From JAHFUI01 sp039931615 (GTDB lineage: Bacteria > Acidobacteriota > Vicinamibacteria > Vicinamibacterales > CAVVIG01): 64,000 nucleotides of DNA. Where the stretch lies: positions 1-64,000 of the forward strand of contig JBDTRR010000025.1 in the NCBI GenBank assembly GCA_039931615.1, read 5' to 3'. The first letter of the stretch is position 1, and every line of letters begins with the position of its first letter. Made by a program: the position numbers and the translations under genes. Under the pieces are notes generated by a model. The model did not search any database. It was not told where the DNA came from and was given only the letters and a program-made list of their open reading frames with translations. This document shows, piece by piece, positions 8,794 through 15,827 of the stretch.

Positions 8794-10037
8794 CTGGTAT
8801 CAAAAAGGGGCCGTACCCCTTTTACGGCCGGCTGCTCGCCCTGGGTATCGGTCTCGCGTCGGCGTCCGTGCCCGCGGGCGCCCCTGTCACCGACCGCGCC
8901 GCGGCGGCTGCGTGGCGGAGTCGTGGAGTGCAAGCGGGCTACAACCTCGATTACGACGAGGCGGTGGCCGCGTTCGAGCAGGCGATCGAGGCCGATCCCA
9001 CTGACCCGGCGCCGCATCGGCTGATGGCGGCGACGATCTGGATCCGGCTGTTGTTTCAGCGCGGAGCGATCACCGTCGACGACTATCTGGGCGAAGCGCG
9101 TTCGGACCTGGCGCGTGACCCGCCGCCGCCGGCAATGGACACCTTCTTTCACACCCATGTCGATCGCGCCCTGGCGCTGGCCGAAGCCCGGCTCCGAGAT
9201 GCCCCGGCCAGCGCCGATTCACACTACCAGGTCGGCGCCGCGACGGCCTTGATGGCGACCTACGCGGGGACGGTGACCGGGTCCGGACTGAGCGGATTCC
9301 GTCCGGCGCGCCGTGCCTATGACGAGCACGAGCGGGTGATGGCCATCGACCCCCGCCGCAAGGACGCCGCTCTCGTGGTCGGGACGTACCGATACGCGGT
9401 GTCGACGCTGTCGCCGCCGTGGCGGCTGCTGGCGCACCTGGCCGGCTTTGGCGGCGGCCGCGCCCGCGGCCTCCAACTGGTGGAGGAGGCGGCGGACTTT
9501 CCGGGCGAGGTCCAGACCAACGCCCGCTTCATCCTGATCCTGCTCTACAACCGCGAAGGGAGGTACGACGATGCGCTGCGGGTGATCGCGCAGCTGCAGC
9601 GGGAGCATCCCGGCAACCGGCTGCTCTGGCTGGAGGCGGGCGGCACGGCGCTGCGCGCCGGACGTCCGGCCGAAGCCCGGCTCGCGATCGAGCGGGGGCT
9701 GGAGAAACTGGCGCAGGATCCACGACCGCGCGGCTTCGGCGAGGAAGCGCGATGGCGGCTCGCGCACGGCACGGCGCTGGCCGCCCTCGGCGAGCGGCAG
9801 CCGGCGGAGCAGGTGCTGCGGGCCGCGCTCACCGCCGAGGCGCGCGACTGGATCCGCGGCCGTGTGCACAACGAGTTGGGCACGCTCGCCGACCTCGCCG
9901 GCGATCGCGCCGGTGCGACCGCGCAATACCGGATCGCCGTCGCGCTCTGCCAGGCGGATCATGACCCGGCGTGCGCGGACGAAGCGAAGCGCCGGATGCG
10001 GCGTGGCGGACCGGCCAACGCGTCGCCGACCCGGTAG
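8790..10037 (+). CDS. TPR-repeat protein
   Basis: 415 residues. The start is a GTG inside the TGA of the upstream cytochrome gene. A possible signal segment (about 14-30) is followed by helical repeats with TPR signatures: GYNLDYDEAVAAFEQAIEAD, YNREGRYDDALRVIAQL, ALRAGRPAEARLAIERGL and LGTLADLAGDRAGATAQY. Likely a periplasmic or membrane-associated scaffold working with the cytochrome. Residues 4-12 (IKKGPYPFY) are encoded by a dispersed palindromic repeat (8802-8823), so the native start could lie further in. Confidence 0.75.
   Translation: MTGIKKGPYPFYGRLLALGIGLASASVPAGAPVTDRAAAAAWRSRGVQAGYNLDYDEAVAAFEQAIEADPTDPAPHRLMAATIWIRLLFQRGAITVDDYLGEARSDLARDPPPPAMDTFFHTHVDRALALAEARLRDAPASADSHYQVGAATALMATYAGTVTGSGLSGFRPARRAYDEHERVMAIDPRRKDAALVVGTYRYAVSTLSPPWRLLAHLAGFGGGRARGLQLVEEAADFPGEVQTNARFILILLYNREGRYDDALRVIAQLQREHPGNRLLWLEAGGTALRAGRPAEARLAIERGLEKLAQDPRPRGFGEEARWRLAHGTALAALGERQPAEQVLRAALTAEARDWIRGRVHNELGTLADLAGDRAGATAQYRIAVALCQADHDPACADEAKRRMRRGGPANASPTR
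8802..8823. repeat. AAAAAGGGG-CCGTA-CCCCTTTT palindrome, copy 1 (inside a coding start)
   Basis: A short palindrome around CCGTA located 12 nt into the TPR gene. Related copies lie at 16836-16858 and 28496-28517. Confidence 0.65.
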
Positions 10038-10078
10038 AACCCTTGAGAATCGGAGACTTGACTCAACAAGTCAGGGTT
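10038..10078 (+). terminator. stem-loop directly after the TPR gene, possible terminator
   Basis: Starting one base after the stop codon, AACCCT (10038-10043) can pair with AGGGTT (10073-10078). Inside it, GACTTG (10055-10060) pairs with CAAGTC (10067-10072). No T-run follows, so a factor-independent role is uncertain. Confidence 0.4.
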
Positions 10079-10135
10079 TCCGGGCTCGCAAATGACCTAT
10101 CGCGGGCCGAGGCCCTGGCTGGGCCGGAGGCCCGC

Positions 10136-10141
10136 TAGAAT
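10136..10141 (+). promoter_or_regulatory. candidate -10 element (TAGAAT) at the fsr-like gene
   Basis: TAGAAT ends 5 nt before the GTG at 10147. Two small GGGCC/GGCCC hairpins lie just upstream. This would give a leaderless message. Confidence 0.3.
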
Positions 10142-10146
10142 AGGGG

Positions 10147-11424
10147 GTGCCCGAAACCCAGGCTCCGATCCTTCACGCGGCCGCCGCGACCGCACGTCTC
10201 GACAGCCTGACGCGCAGCGATCAGGAGGCGAACACGACGTTTGCCGTCCTGGCGGCAATCAGCTTCTCACATCTGCTGAACGACACGATTCAATCGCTGC
10301 TGCCGGCGATTTATCCGCTGTTGAAGGCAACGTTCGCACTGAGCTTCACCCAGGTGGGACTGATGACGCTGGCGCTGATGTTGACGGCGTCGCTGCTGCA
10401 GCCGCTGGTCGGGCTCTACACGGATCGCCGGCCGGCTCCGTACGCACTCGTCATCGGCATGACGTTCTCCCTGGTGGGCCTGCTGCTGCTGTCGGTGGCG
10501 GCGACGTTTCCGATCCTCCTCGTCGCCGCCGGCCTGATGGGAATCGGTTCTTCCATCTTCCACCCGGAATCATCGCGCGTCGCCCGGATGGCGTCCGGCG
10601 GACGGCACGGCCTCGCCCAGTCGCTGTTCCAGGTCGGCGGCAACATCGGTTCGTCATTCGGTCCGCTCCTGGCCGCGTTCCTGGTCGTGCCGCGCGGCCA
10701 GTCGAGCATCGGCTGGTGCTCGCTGCTGGCGTTGATCGCGATCGTCGTGCTCTGGCGGATCGGCGGCTGGTACCGGATCCACCGCCCGGCAACGGCCGGC
10801 CGCACGACGGCACGCTCACCAGCCACCCCGCACCCCACGCTGTCTCCACGGCGCGTCGGCTGGTCGCTCGCGATTCTGGGCGCGCTGATCTTTTCCAAGT
10901 ACTTCTACCTGGCCAGCCTGACCAGCTACTACACCTTTTATTTAATCAGCAGGTTCCACGTCTCGATCCGCACCGCACAGATCGATCTGTTCGTGTTCCT
11001 TGGCGCCGTCGCCGCCGGCACCATCCTCGGCGGGCCGATCGGCGACCGATTCGGCCGTAAAAAGGTGATCTGGGGATCGATCTTCGGCGTCTTTCCGTTC
11101 ACGCTGTGGCTGCCCTACGCGGATCTGTTCTGGACGTCGATACTCAGCGTGCTGATCGGCCTCATCCTCGCCTCGGCGTTCTCGGCGATCGTCGTCTACG
11201 CCCAGGAATTGGTGCCGGGGCGGGTGGGACTGATCTCGGGCGTCTTCTTCGGGTTTGCATTCGGCATGGGAGGACTTGGCGCCGCGGTGCTGGGCCAGCT
11301 CGCCGATGTCATCGGGATCGAGGCGGTGTATCACATCTGTGCGTTTCTCCCCCTGATCGGCCTGCTGGCGGCCTTCCTGCCAGATCTGGATAGACCGCTA
11401 CGTACGAATCCTGTTCGAGCGTAA
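10147..11424 (+). CDS. fsr: MFS transporter, fosmidomycin-resistance (Fsr) type
   Basis: 425 residues with about 12 membrane segments. The first helices carry the Fsr-like signature SFSHLLNDTIQSLLPAIYPLL, followed by GLMTLALMLTASLLQPLVG and GIGSSIFHPESSRVARMASGGRHG, and the second half holds DRFGRKKVIWGS. Fsr proteins are inner-membrane proton-driven exporters; fosmidomycin is the laboratory substrate and the natural one is unknown. The start is GTG. A hydrophilic stretch with TTARSPATP near residue 220 is the central loop. Confidence 0.88.
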   Translation: MPETQAPILHAAAATARLDSLTRSDQEANTTFAVLAAISFSHLLNDTIQSLLPAIYPLLKATFALSFTQVGLMTLALMLTASLLQPLVGLYTDRRPAPYALVIGMTFSLVGLLLLSVAATFPILLVAAGLMGIGSSIFHPESSRVARMASGGRHGLAQSLFQVGGNIGSSFGPLLAAFLVVPRGQSSIGWCSLLALIAIVVLWRIGGWYRIHRPATAGRTTARSPATPHPTLSPRRVGWSLAILGALIFSKYFYLASLTSYYTFYLISRFHVSIRTAQIDLFVFLGAVAAGTILGGPIGDRFGRKKVIWGSIFGVFPFTLWLPYADLFWTSILSVLIGLILASAFSAIVVYAQELVPGRVGLISGVFFGFAFGMGGLGAAVLGQLADVIGIEAVYHICAFLPLIGLLAAFLPDLDRPLRTNPVRA

Positions 11425-11446
11425 CAGCTCCGCGACGCCCCCCCCG

Positions 11447-11570
11447 GATGCAGTGGCACTGCGCTTGCTGTTCTGGTTGGCAACTTCGCTCGTTCCGCAC
11501 TCTGCGGGACGGCAAAAACCAACCACAACGAACGGAGGGCGGCAAAACCGCCCTCCGTCTCGCCACGAGA
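11447..11570. repeat. two-hairpin dispersed repeat, copy B
   Basis: Stem 1 CGTTCCGCA-CTC-TGCGGGACG (one G.U pair). Stem 2 CGGAGGGCGG...CCGCCCTCCG. The left flank GGCACTGCGCTTGCTG matches copy A. Confidence 0.8.
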
Positions 11571-11602
11571 CCTCGGCGACCGTCAGCGTGTCGTCGACCA
11601 CC

Positions 11603-11659
11603 AGCGTCTCAGCGTCTTCCGCTTCTGCGTCCTCCGCCTCCTCGGCGTCCTCGGCGTCA
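11603..11659 (-). repeat. 9-nt-period minisatellite (GAGGACGCC-like)
   Basis: Read on the minus strand the units are GACGCCGAG, GACGCCGAG, GAGGCGGAG, GACGCAGAA and diverged copies. The same family occurs at 17998-18015 and 31921-31969. Confidence 0.6.
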
Positions 11660-11832
11660 ATGAAGCCCAGTGTCCGCAATCTAGACGCACCGTGAAAAAT
11701 GGTTGATCAAGCGCGACCGTTTCATGGAATTGGAACACTCCAGGGCAAAAAATCGCGAGATGAAATGCGCGTCTGTGTCGCTGTGTGTTCGTGGTTGCCG
11801 TGCGAAGGCCAGCCGCCAGCGCAAAGGTTCCG

Positions 11833-11962
11833 CGAGCCGAAACTGGCATCCCCATTGCTTTGGTTGAAGCAACTTCGCTCGTTCCGCACTCTGTGGGACG
11901 GCACATTTCCCACCCCACGAACGGAGGGCGTACCACTGCCCTCCGGCTCGCCATGTACGCGC
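11833..11962. repeat. two-hairpin dispersed repeat, copy C
   Basis: Stem 1 CGTTCCGCA-CTC-TGTGGGACG keeps pairing through two G.U pairs. Stem 2 is GGAGGGCG...TGCCCTCC. It ends in the same CTCGCCATGTACG tail as copy A. Confidence 0.8.
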
Positions 11963-12037
11963 TGAATACTCGGTGCCGTCCCGAGCGACGCCTATGACAA
12001 GCTGGTGGGCGGCATTTTTACAGACTGTGAGTGACTG

Positions 12038-12829
12038 ATGACGCTGACGGCCAAAGACCTCGACGATCTTCGCTATGCCAGGACGCTGCTCGAGCACCCG
12101 AGCCTGGCGGCCAGAATGACCGGCATGCTGGGCGCACCGATTGAAAAAGGACTGATGCTGCTACCGGCCAACCTGTCGGGCGCGCTCAGCACCGCCACCC
12201 GCGTCGCGTTGACCCGCGCGCTCGATGTCGCCGTGGTGACCATGGACGATCGCGGGCTGCGTCCGGCGGCCAACCGCCTGCACAAGCTCACATTGGCCGC
12301 GACCGGGGCCGTGGGCGGAGCCTTCGGCCTTTCCGCACTGGCGATCGAGCTGCCGCTGTCGACGATGGTGATGCTCCGCTCGATTGCCGACATCGGCCGC
12401 AGCGAAGGGGAGCAGATTCAGTCGGTCGAGACGAGGCTGGCCTGCCTCGAGGTCTTCGCGCTGGGCGGCCGACTTCAATCCGACGATGCCGGTGAACTCG
12501 GCTACTTCGCCGTCCGTACGGCGCTGGCCCGGGCGATGGCCGAGGCGGCGCAATTCATCGCCGAACGGGGCGTCGCCCGCGAAGGCGCGCCCGTCCTCGT
12601 CAAGCTGGTGGCGCAGATCGCCGCCCGCTTCGAAGTCGTCGTCTCCGAGAAAGCCGCCGCGCAAGCCCTGCCGCTGATCGGTGCCGCCGGCGGCGCCATC
12701 GTCAACCTGCTGTTCATCGATCACTTCCAGGACATGGCCCGCGGCCACTTCATCGTCCGGCGCCTGGAGCGCGCCTGGGGCGCCGAGGAGGTCCGGAAGG
12801 CGTACCAACTTCTCGCTCCGCCCTCGTGA
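12038..12829 (+). CDS. EcsC-family protein
   Basis: 263 residues. The EcsC family pattern is clear: an early LTAKDLDDLRYARTLLEHPSLAARM, an amphipathic/hydrophobic middle (TGAVGGAFGLSALAIELPLSTMVMLRSIADI, about 88-120) and a C-terminal GAAGGAIVNLLFIDHFQDMARGHF. EcsC domains are associated with membranes and ABC-transporter function in Firmicutes; the molecular role here is unknown. The stop is followed after 7 nt by an AT-rich heptamer array. Confidence 0.85.
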   Translation: MTLTAKDLDDLRYARTLLEHPSLAARMTGMLGAPIEKGLMLLPANLSGALSTATRVALTRALDVAVVTMDDRGLRPAANRLHKLTLAATGAVGGAFGLSALAIELPLSTMVMLRSIADIGRSEGEQIQSVETRLACLEVFALGGRLQSDDAGELGYFAVRTALARAMAEAAQFIAERGVAREGAPVLVKLVAQIAARFEVVVSEKAAAQALPLIGAAGGAIVNLLFIDHFQDMARGHFIVRRLERAWGAEEVRKAYQLLAPPS

Positions 12830-12836
12830 TTCGCAA

Positions 12837-12884
12837 TTGTGAATCGTGAAGGAGCCGATTTAATTGTGAATTGGGAATTGTAAA
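12837..12884 (+). repeat. 7-nt-period AT-rich array (TTGTGAA type)
   Basis: Units TTGTGAA (12837), TCGTGAA (12844), then after a short gap TTGTGAA (12864), TTGGGAA (12871) and TTGTAAA (12878). It lies just 3' of the EcsC gene and reads TTGTGAA in its sense direction. Confidence 0.75.
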
Positions 12885-12920
12885 GTTCTCTGCCGTCCCG
12901 GTAGGCGCGATGACGGACCT

Positions 12921-13021
12921 GGGTGAAAGCGGTTGTGGTGGGCGCGGACGCTGACGGCCGACGCCCACCGGCAGTCAGCCCTGGCGTGGGCGGCTAATCG
13001 GCCGCCTGACCGCTTTCATTT
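12921..13021 (+). other. possible structured RNA: three stems forming a junction
   Basis: P1 pairs GAAAGCGGT (12925-12933) with ACCGCTTTC (13009-13017), extendable by T-A and G.U. P2 pairs GGTGGGCG (12937-12944) with CGCCCACC (12962-12969). P3 pairs GGCGGC (12989-12994) with GCCGCC (13001-13006) and abuts P1. It overlaps the 3' end of the convergent gene, so it may instead be a bidirectional terminator or chance in GC-rich DNA. Confidence 0.3.
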
Positions 13022-13421
13022 TCACAACGCGGTCCCCGGCGGCCTTGGCCTGCCGCAGGGCCGGCGGCGGCGGACGATGCTTCTTCCCCGGTGCGTCGAC
13101 CTTGCCACCACTCCGCCCACGTGCCGGGAGGGCAGCCGGCGCATCTGCAGCTTTGCCTCCCGTCCCCAGGTGCGACAGCAGGTCGGCCGCGCCGTCCTGG
13201 ATCCGGCTGATCTGGTCGCGCATGTATTTCGGATCGAGCCAGCCTTCCGCCCTGGCCTGGACGGTCCCGATCAGCCGGCCCATCTGTTCGGCCAGCGCCA
13301 CGAATTTCTGCTCGACGCCAGCTGCCGCGGCGCCATTTGCCCCAGCAATGCTGTCGTCACGGGATTCAGTTGATGCGGCTGCGGGCTTTCCGGTCCTGGG
13401 GTTCGCGGTCTTGCGCGGCAT
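12975..13421 (-). CDS. small basic hypothetical protein
   Basis: 148 residues from the ATG at 13421 (an earlier in-frame start at 13439 is possible). N- and C-termini are Lys/Arg/Pro/Ala-rich and probably disordered. The only ordered-looking part is the central helix pair (VEQKFVALAEQMGRLIGTVQARAEGWLD and MRDQISRIQDGAADLLSHL, about residues 36-88). No family recognised. A basic tail around helices could bind nucleic acid, which is a guess. Its 3' end overlaps the multi-stem structure at 12921-13021. Confidence 0.5.
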   Translation of the reverse strand: MPRKTANPRTGKPAAASTESRDDSIAGANGAAAAGVEQKFVALAEQMGRLIGTVQARAEGWLDPKYMRDQISRIQDGAADLLSHLGTGGKAADAPAALPARGRSGGKVDAPGKKHRPPPPALRQAKAAGDRVVKMKAVRRPISRPRQG

Positions 13422-13504
13422 GCGGATCTCCTTCCGCATTCACCCTATGCAAACGCGTCGCCGCCCACCCGCGGGGGACGGCGAAAGACCGTTCGTTCAC
13501 GCGA

Positions 13505-13750
13505 CTATTCACCCTTCGACTTCAACCGTTCGTCGTTGTCCTTGAGGAATGCGCGGATTTCCTCCGCCATATCGAGCAATTTCGCCCACTGCTCTTTGTA
13601 GAGCGTCACCGGGAACCGACCGAGCCCGTAAACGGAGACGCCGCCTTTCTCACTCACCTTGAGGCTGACGCTGCGGCCGCGTTGACTCTTGAGCCGTTCG
13701 TTCTCTGCCTGCAGCCGTGCCAGTTCCGCTTTCAGATCCTCTTCTGCCAT
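13505..13750 (-). CDS. small conserved protein with GGVSVYGLGRFPVTLYKEQW signature
   Basis: 81 residues. A short N-terminal coiled coil (EEDLKAELARLQAENERLKSQ) is followed by VSLKVSEKGGVSVYGLGR and a C-terminal helix. The same coiled-coil plus GLGRFPVTLYKEQW layout is known from conserved small proteins of cyanobacteria and other phyla whose function is unknown. The strict motif in so short a protein makes it a real gene. It sits between the basic protein and the GlcG-like gene, all on the minus strand. Confidence 0.8.
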   Translation of the reverse strand: MAEEDLKAELARLQAENERLKSQRGRSVSLKVSEKGGVSVYGLGRFPVTLYKEQWAKLLDMAEEIRAFLKDNDERLKSKGE

Positions 13751-13784
13751 TGATGACTCCCGCCGGGGATAAGCTGCTCTCTGT

Positions 13785-14279
13785 CTATTTCAACTGATCG
13801 GCGACCTTGGCGACCCCGGCCCTGGCGCAGGCATCGTCCATGTCCTGGCTGGATCCCGAGCTGCCGACGCCGCCGATGGTGTCGTTGGCCACCTGAATCG
13901 GCACGCCGCCGCCGAGCGCCAGGATGTCCGCAACGTCGCGCTGCGGCGCCAGTGTGGGATCGCTGGCGGTGCGCTTCTGGAATTCGAGCGTGCTGGTGCG
14001 GAACATCCGCGCGGTGTAGGCCTTTCGCCTGGCCATCTCGACCATCTGCGCCGTACCCTGTTCATCGCGCAGGATCACCATCACCTGCCCGGCCCGGTCG
14101 ACGACGACCGCCGCCGTGCTGAAGCCTTTGGCCTTGCACTCGGCGAGGGTCGCCTCGGCGATGGTCTTGGCCATTGCCAGCGACAGGTTGCGCTGCAGCA
14201 CGACGCCCTGTGCGGTCGCGCCGTCGGACGCGATTACGGCGATGCCGATTCCCGCCAACGCTTTCAGGATGTGGGACAT
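13785..14279 (-). CDS. GlcG/HbpS-type (DUF336) haem-degrading-like exported protein
   Basis: 164 residues with an N-terminal signal peptide (about 1-23). The DUF336 pattern is intact: LSLAMAKTIAEATLAECKAKG, AAVVVDRAGQVMVILRDE, ARRKAYTARMF, ILALGGGVPIQV and IGGVGSSGSSQDMDDACARAG. Homologues bind or degrade haem (HbpS) or accompany glycolate genes (GlcG); the biochemical role of most members is unknown. Export would put it in the periplasm near the cytochrome and quinoprotein pathways. Confidence 0.85.
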   Translation of the reverse strand: MSHILKALAGIGIAVIASDGATAQGVVLQRNLSLAMAKTIAEATLAECKAKGFSTAAVVVDRAGQVMVILRDEQGTAQMVEMARRKAYTARMFRTSTLEFQKRTASDPTLAPQRDVADILALGGGVPIQVANDTIGGVGSSGSSQDMDDACARAGVAKVADQLK

Positions 14280-14312
14280 GAGCCGGGATTCTATCAGCGG
14301 GCGGCTCCGGCC

Positions 14313-14355
14313 CGAAAAAGACTCCCTGAAAAGACTCCCGACCCCTTTTTTTTCT
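14313..14355. repeat. ACTCCCGACCCCTTTT repeat, left flank of the sorbosone dehydrogenase gene
   Basis: Two overlapping units (AAAAAGACTCCC and AAAAGACTCCCGACCCC followed by a T-run). A near-identical unit in the same orientation lies at 15677-15702, on the other side of the gene. No hairpin precedes the T-run. Confidence 0.6.
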
Positions 14356-14357
14356 TC

Positions 14358-15638
14358 TTACGGGCCCGGTTCGAGGCGGAGCAGCGCGCCGGGCGCTTCG
14401 GCGGTCACCACGTAGAGCAGGCCGTCCGGGCCCTGGCGGATGTCGCGGATCCGTTGCTTGAGCTCCGTCAGCATCGGCTCGCGGCGGATTTCCTCCCACT
14501 TGTCATTGAAGACCAGCCGCTCGACGTGGCCGGTTCGCGGCACCTCGCCCTGCCGCAGCCCGCCGACGAAGATGTTGCGCTTCCAGGCGGGAAACCGATC
14601 GCCGGTGTAGAACGTCATCCCGGTGACGGCGATCGAAGGCACCCAGAAGAGCACCGGCTCCTCCATGCCGTCCATCGACGGCCTCATGCGCGCCCCGAGG
14701 TAGTTGCGGCCGTAGCTGACCATCGGCCAGCCGTAGTTCTTGCCGGCGCGGAGGATGTTGATCTCGTCGCCGCCGTTCGGCCCCTGCTCGGTCGACCACA
14801 GGTCGCCGGTCTCCGGGTTGACCGCCAACCCATGACCGTTGCGATGACCCAGCGTGTAGATCGCCGGCTTGTAGCCAGGCCGGCCCGCGAACGGATTGTC
14901 AGGCGGCACGCTCCCATCGTCGCGCAGACGGATCACCTTGCCGGCGTAGTCGTTCGGATCCTGCGACCGGACCACGTCCGCCCCGACGCCGGGCGCGCTG
15001 ATGGTCATGTAGAGCATCCCGTCACGGCCGAAGGCAATGCGGGACGACTCGGTGTCGGTGGCGCCCGACTCGAAGATATCGCGGACGTTGGTCAGCGCCT
15101 GCCCGTCCCAGGTACCCCGGGCGAGGGTCGATGCACCGGCCGGCGCGACTGCCGCGCCGCGGCCTCTCGCCGGCGCGACCGGCGTGCCCACCGGCTTGTG
15201 GTACGACAGGTAGATCCACTTGTTCTCGGCGAACCGCGGGTGCAGCACGACGTCCATCAGGCCCTGCAGGCCGGCCGCCCGGACCGGCGGCACTCCCGCG
15301 ACCGGCGTGGGGTCGAGTACACCGTTGCGCACGATCCGCAGACGGCCGGGACGTTCGGTCACCAGGATCGCGCCGTCCGGCAGGAAGGCGATCGACCAGG
15401 GCTGGTCGAGGGTTTTCGTCATCACGATCAGGCGCAGGCTGCGCTGTTCAGCCGACTCCAGCATGATCGGGCCGTCCGGCACCGGCGGCGCCGGCCAGTT
15501 GATCCCGGGCGGCGCGAACGCGGCCACCGCGGCCGGCTGCGGCGGCGTCTGCTGCGCCCCGGCCGGCACGATGAGCACGAGGCCGAGCACGACGGCCAGC
15601 AGACCGGCAGATTGGGGCAACCGCAGCGAGCGCTTCAT
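14358..15638 (-). CDS. PQQ-dependent sugar (sorbosone/glucose-type) dehydrogenase
   Basis: 426 residues with a signal peptide (about 1-28). It shows GSDH propeller signatures: LDQPWSIAFLPDGAILVTERPG (about 85-106), GLQGLMDVVLHPRFAENKWIYLSY, SSRIAFGRDGMLYMTIS, GKVIRLRDDGSVPPDNPF, YTLGHRNGHGLAVNPETGDLWSTEQGPNGGDEIN and a late RIRDIRQGPDGLLYVVT. The His-Gly pair (GHRNGHGL) matches the catalytic His region of soluble glucose dehydrogenase. It is a periplasmic sugar oxidiser. Short direct repeats flank the gene on both sides. Confidence 0.9.
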   Translation of the reverse strand: MKRSLRLPQSAGLLAVVLGLVLIVPAGAQQTPPQPAAVAAFAPPGINWPAPPVPDGPIMLESAEQRSLRLIVMTKTLDQPWSIAFLPDGAILVTERPGRLRIVRNGVLDPTPVAGVPPVRAAGLQGLMDVVLHPRFAENKWIYLSYHKPVGTPVAPARGRGAAVAPAGASTLARGTWDGQALTNVRDIFESGATDTESSRIAFGRDGMLYMTISAPGVGADVVRSQDPNDYAGKVIRLRDDGSVPPDNPFAGRPGYKPAIYTLGHRNGHGLAVNPETGDLWSTEQGPNGGDEINILRAGKNYGWPMVSYGRNYLGARMRPSMDGMEEPVLFWVPSIAVTGMTFYTGDRFPAWKRNIFVGGLRQGEVPRTGHVERLVFNDKWEEIRREPMLTELKQRIRDIRQGPDGLLYVVTAEAPGALLRLEPGP

Positions 15639-15676
15639 GGAATCCTCCTGGGTGAGGGCTCAGTATAGCGAGACGC

Positions 15677-15702
15677 GGAAAATACTCCCGACCCCTTTTC
15701 AC
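15677..15702. repeat. ACTCCCGACCCCTTTT repeat, right flank
   Basis: AAAATACTCCCGACCCC plus TTTTC, same orientation as the copy at 14313-14355. Confidence 0.6.
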
Positions 15703-15827
15703 TTCACGGCGGGCGCGCTCCGCGGGATGCGTACCTCCGCCACCGGTTTGGAGTATAAGAGCGCTGGCTGAGGGGATGAACGCGGCGTCCGGATGAGCCG
15801 GACCGCGTGCTGGCAGGGAGAAATTCC

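Larger units (their letters stand above)
11425..12037. other. 613-bp gene-free region packed with repeats
   Basis: No convincing gene. It holds two copies of the two-hairpin repeat (11447-11570 and 11833-11962) and a 9-nt-period GAGGACGCC-like array read on the minus strand (11603-11659). A less structured stretch lies between. Short open frames here translate the repeats and are not genes. Confidence 0.7.

Noticed and set aside
11425..12037. Short open frames in this region as genes
   Set aside because: They translate the dispersed repeats on both strands and share peptides only because the repeats are similar.
14341..14352. Intrinsic terminator (T-run)
   Set aside because: The T-run is part of a dispersed repeat and no stable stem precedes it.
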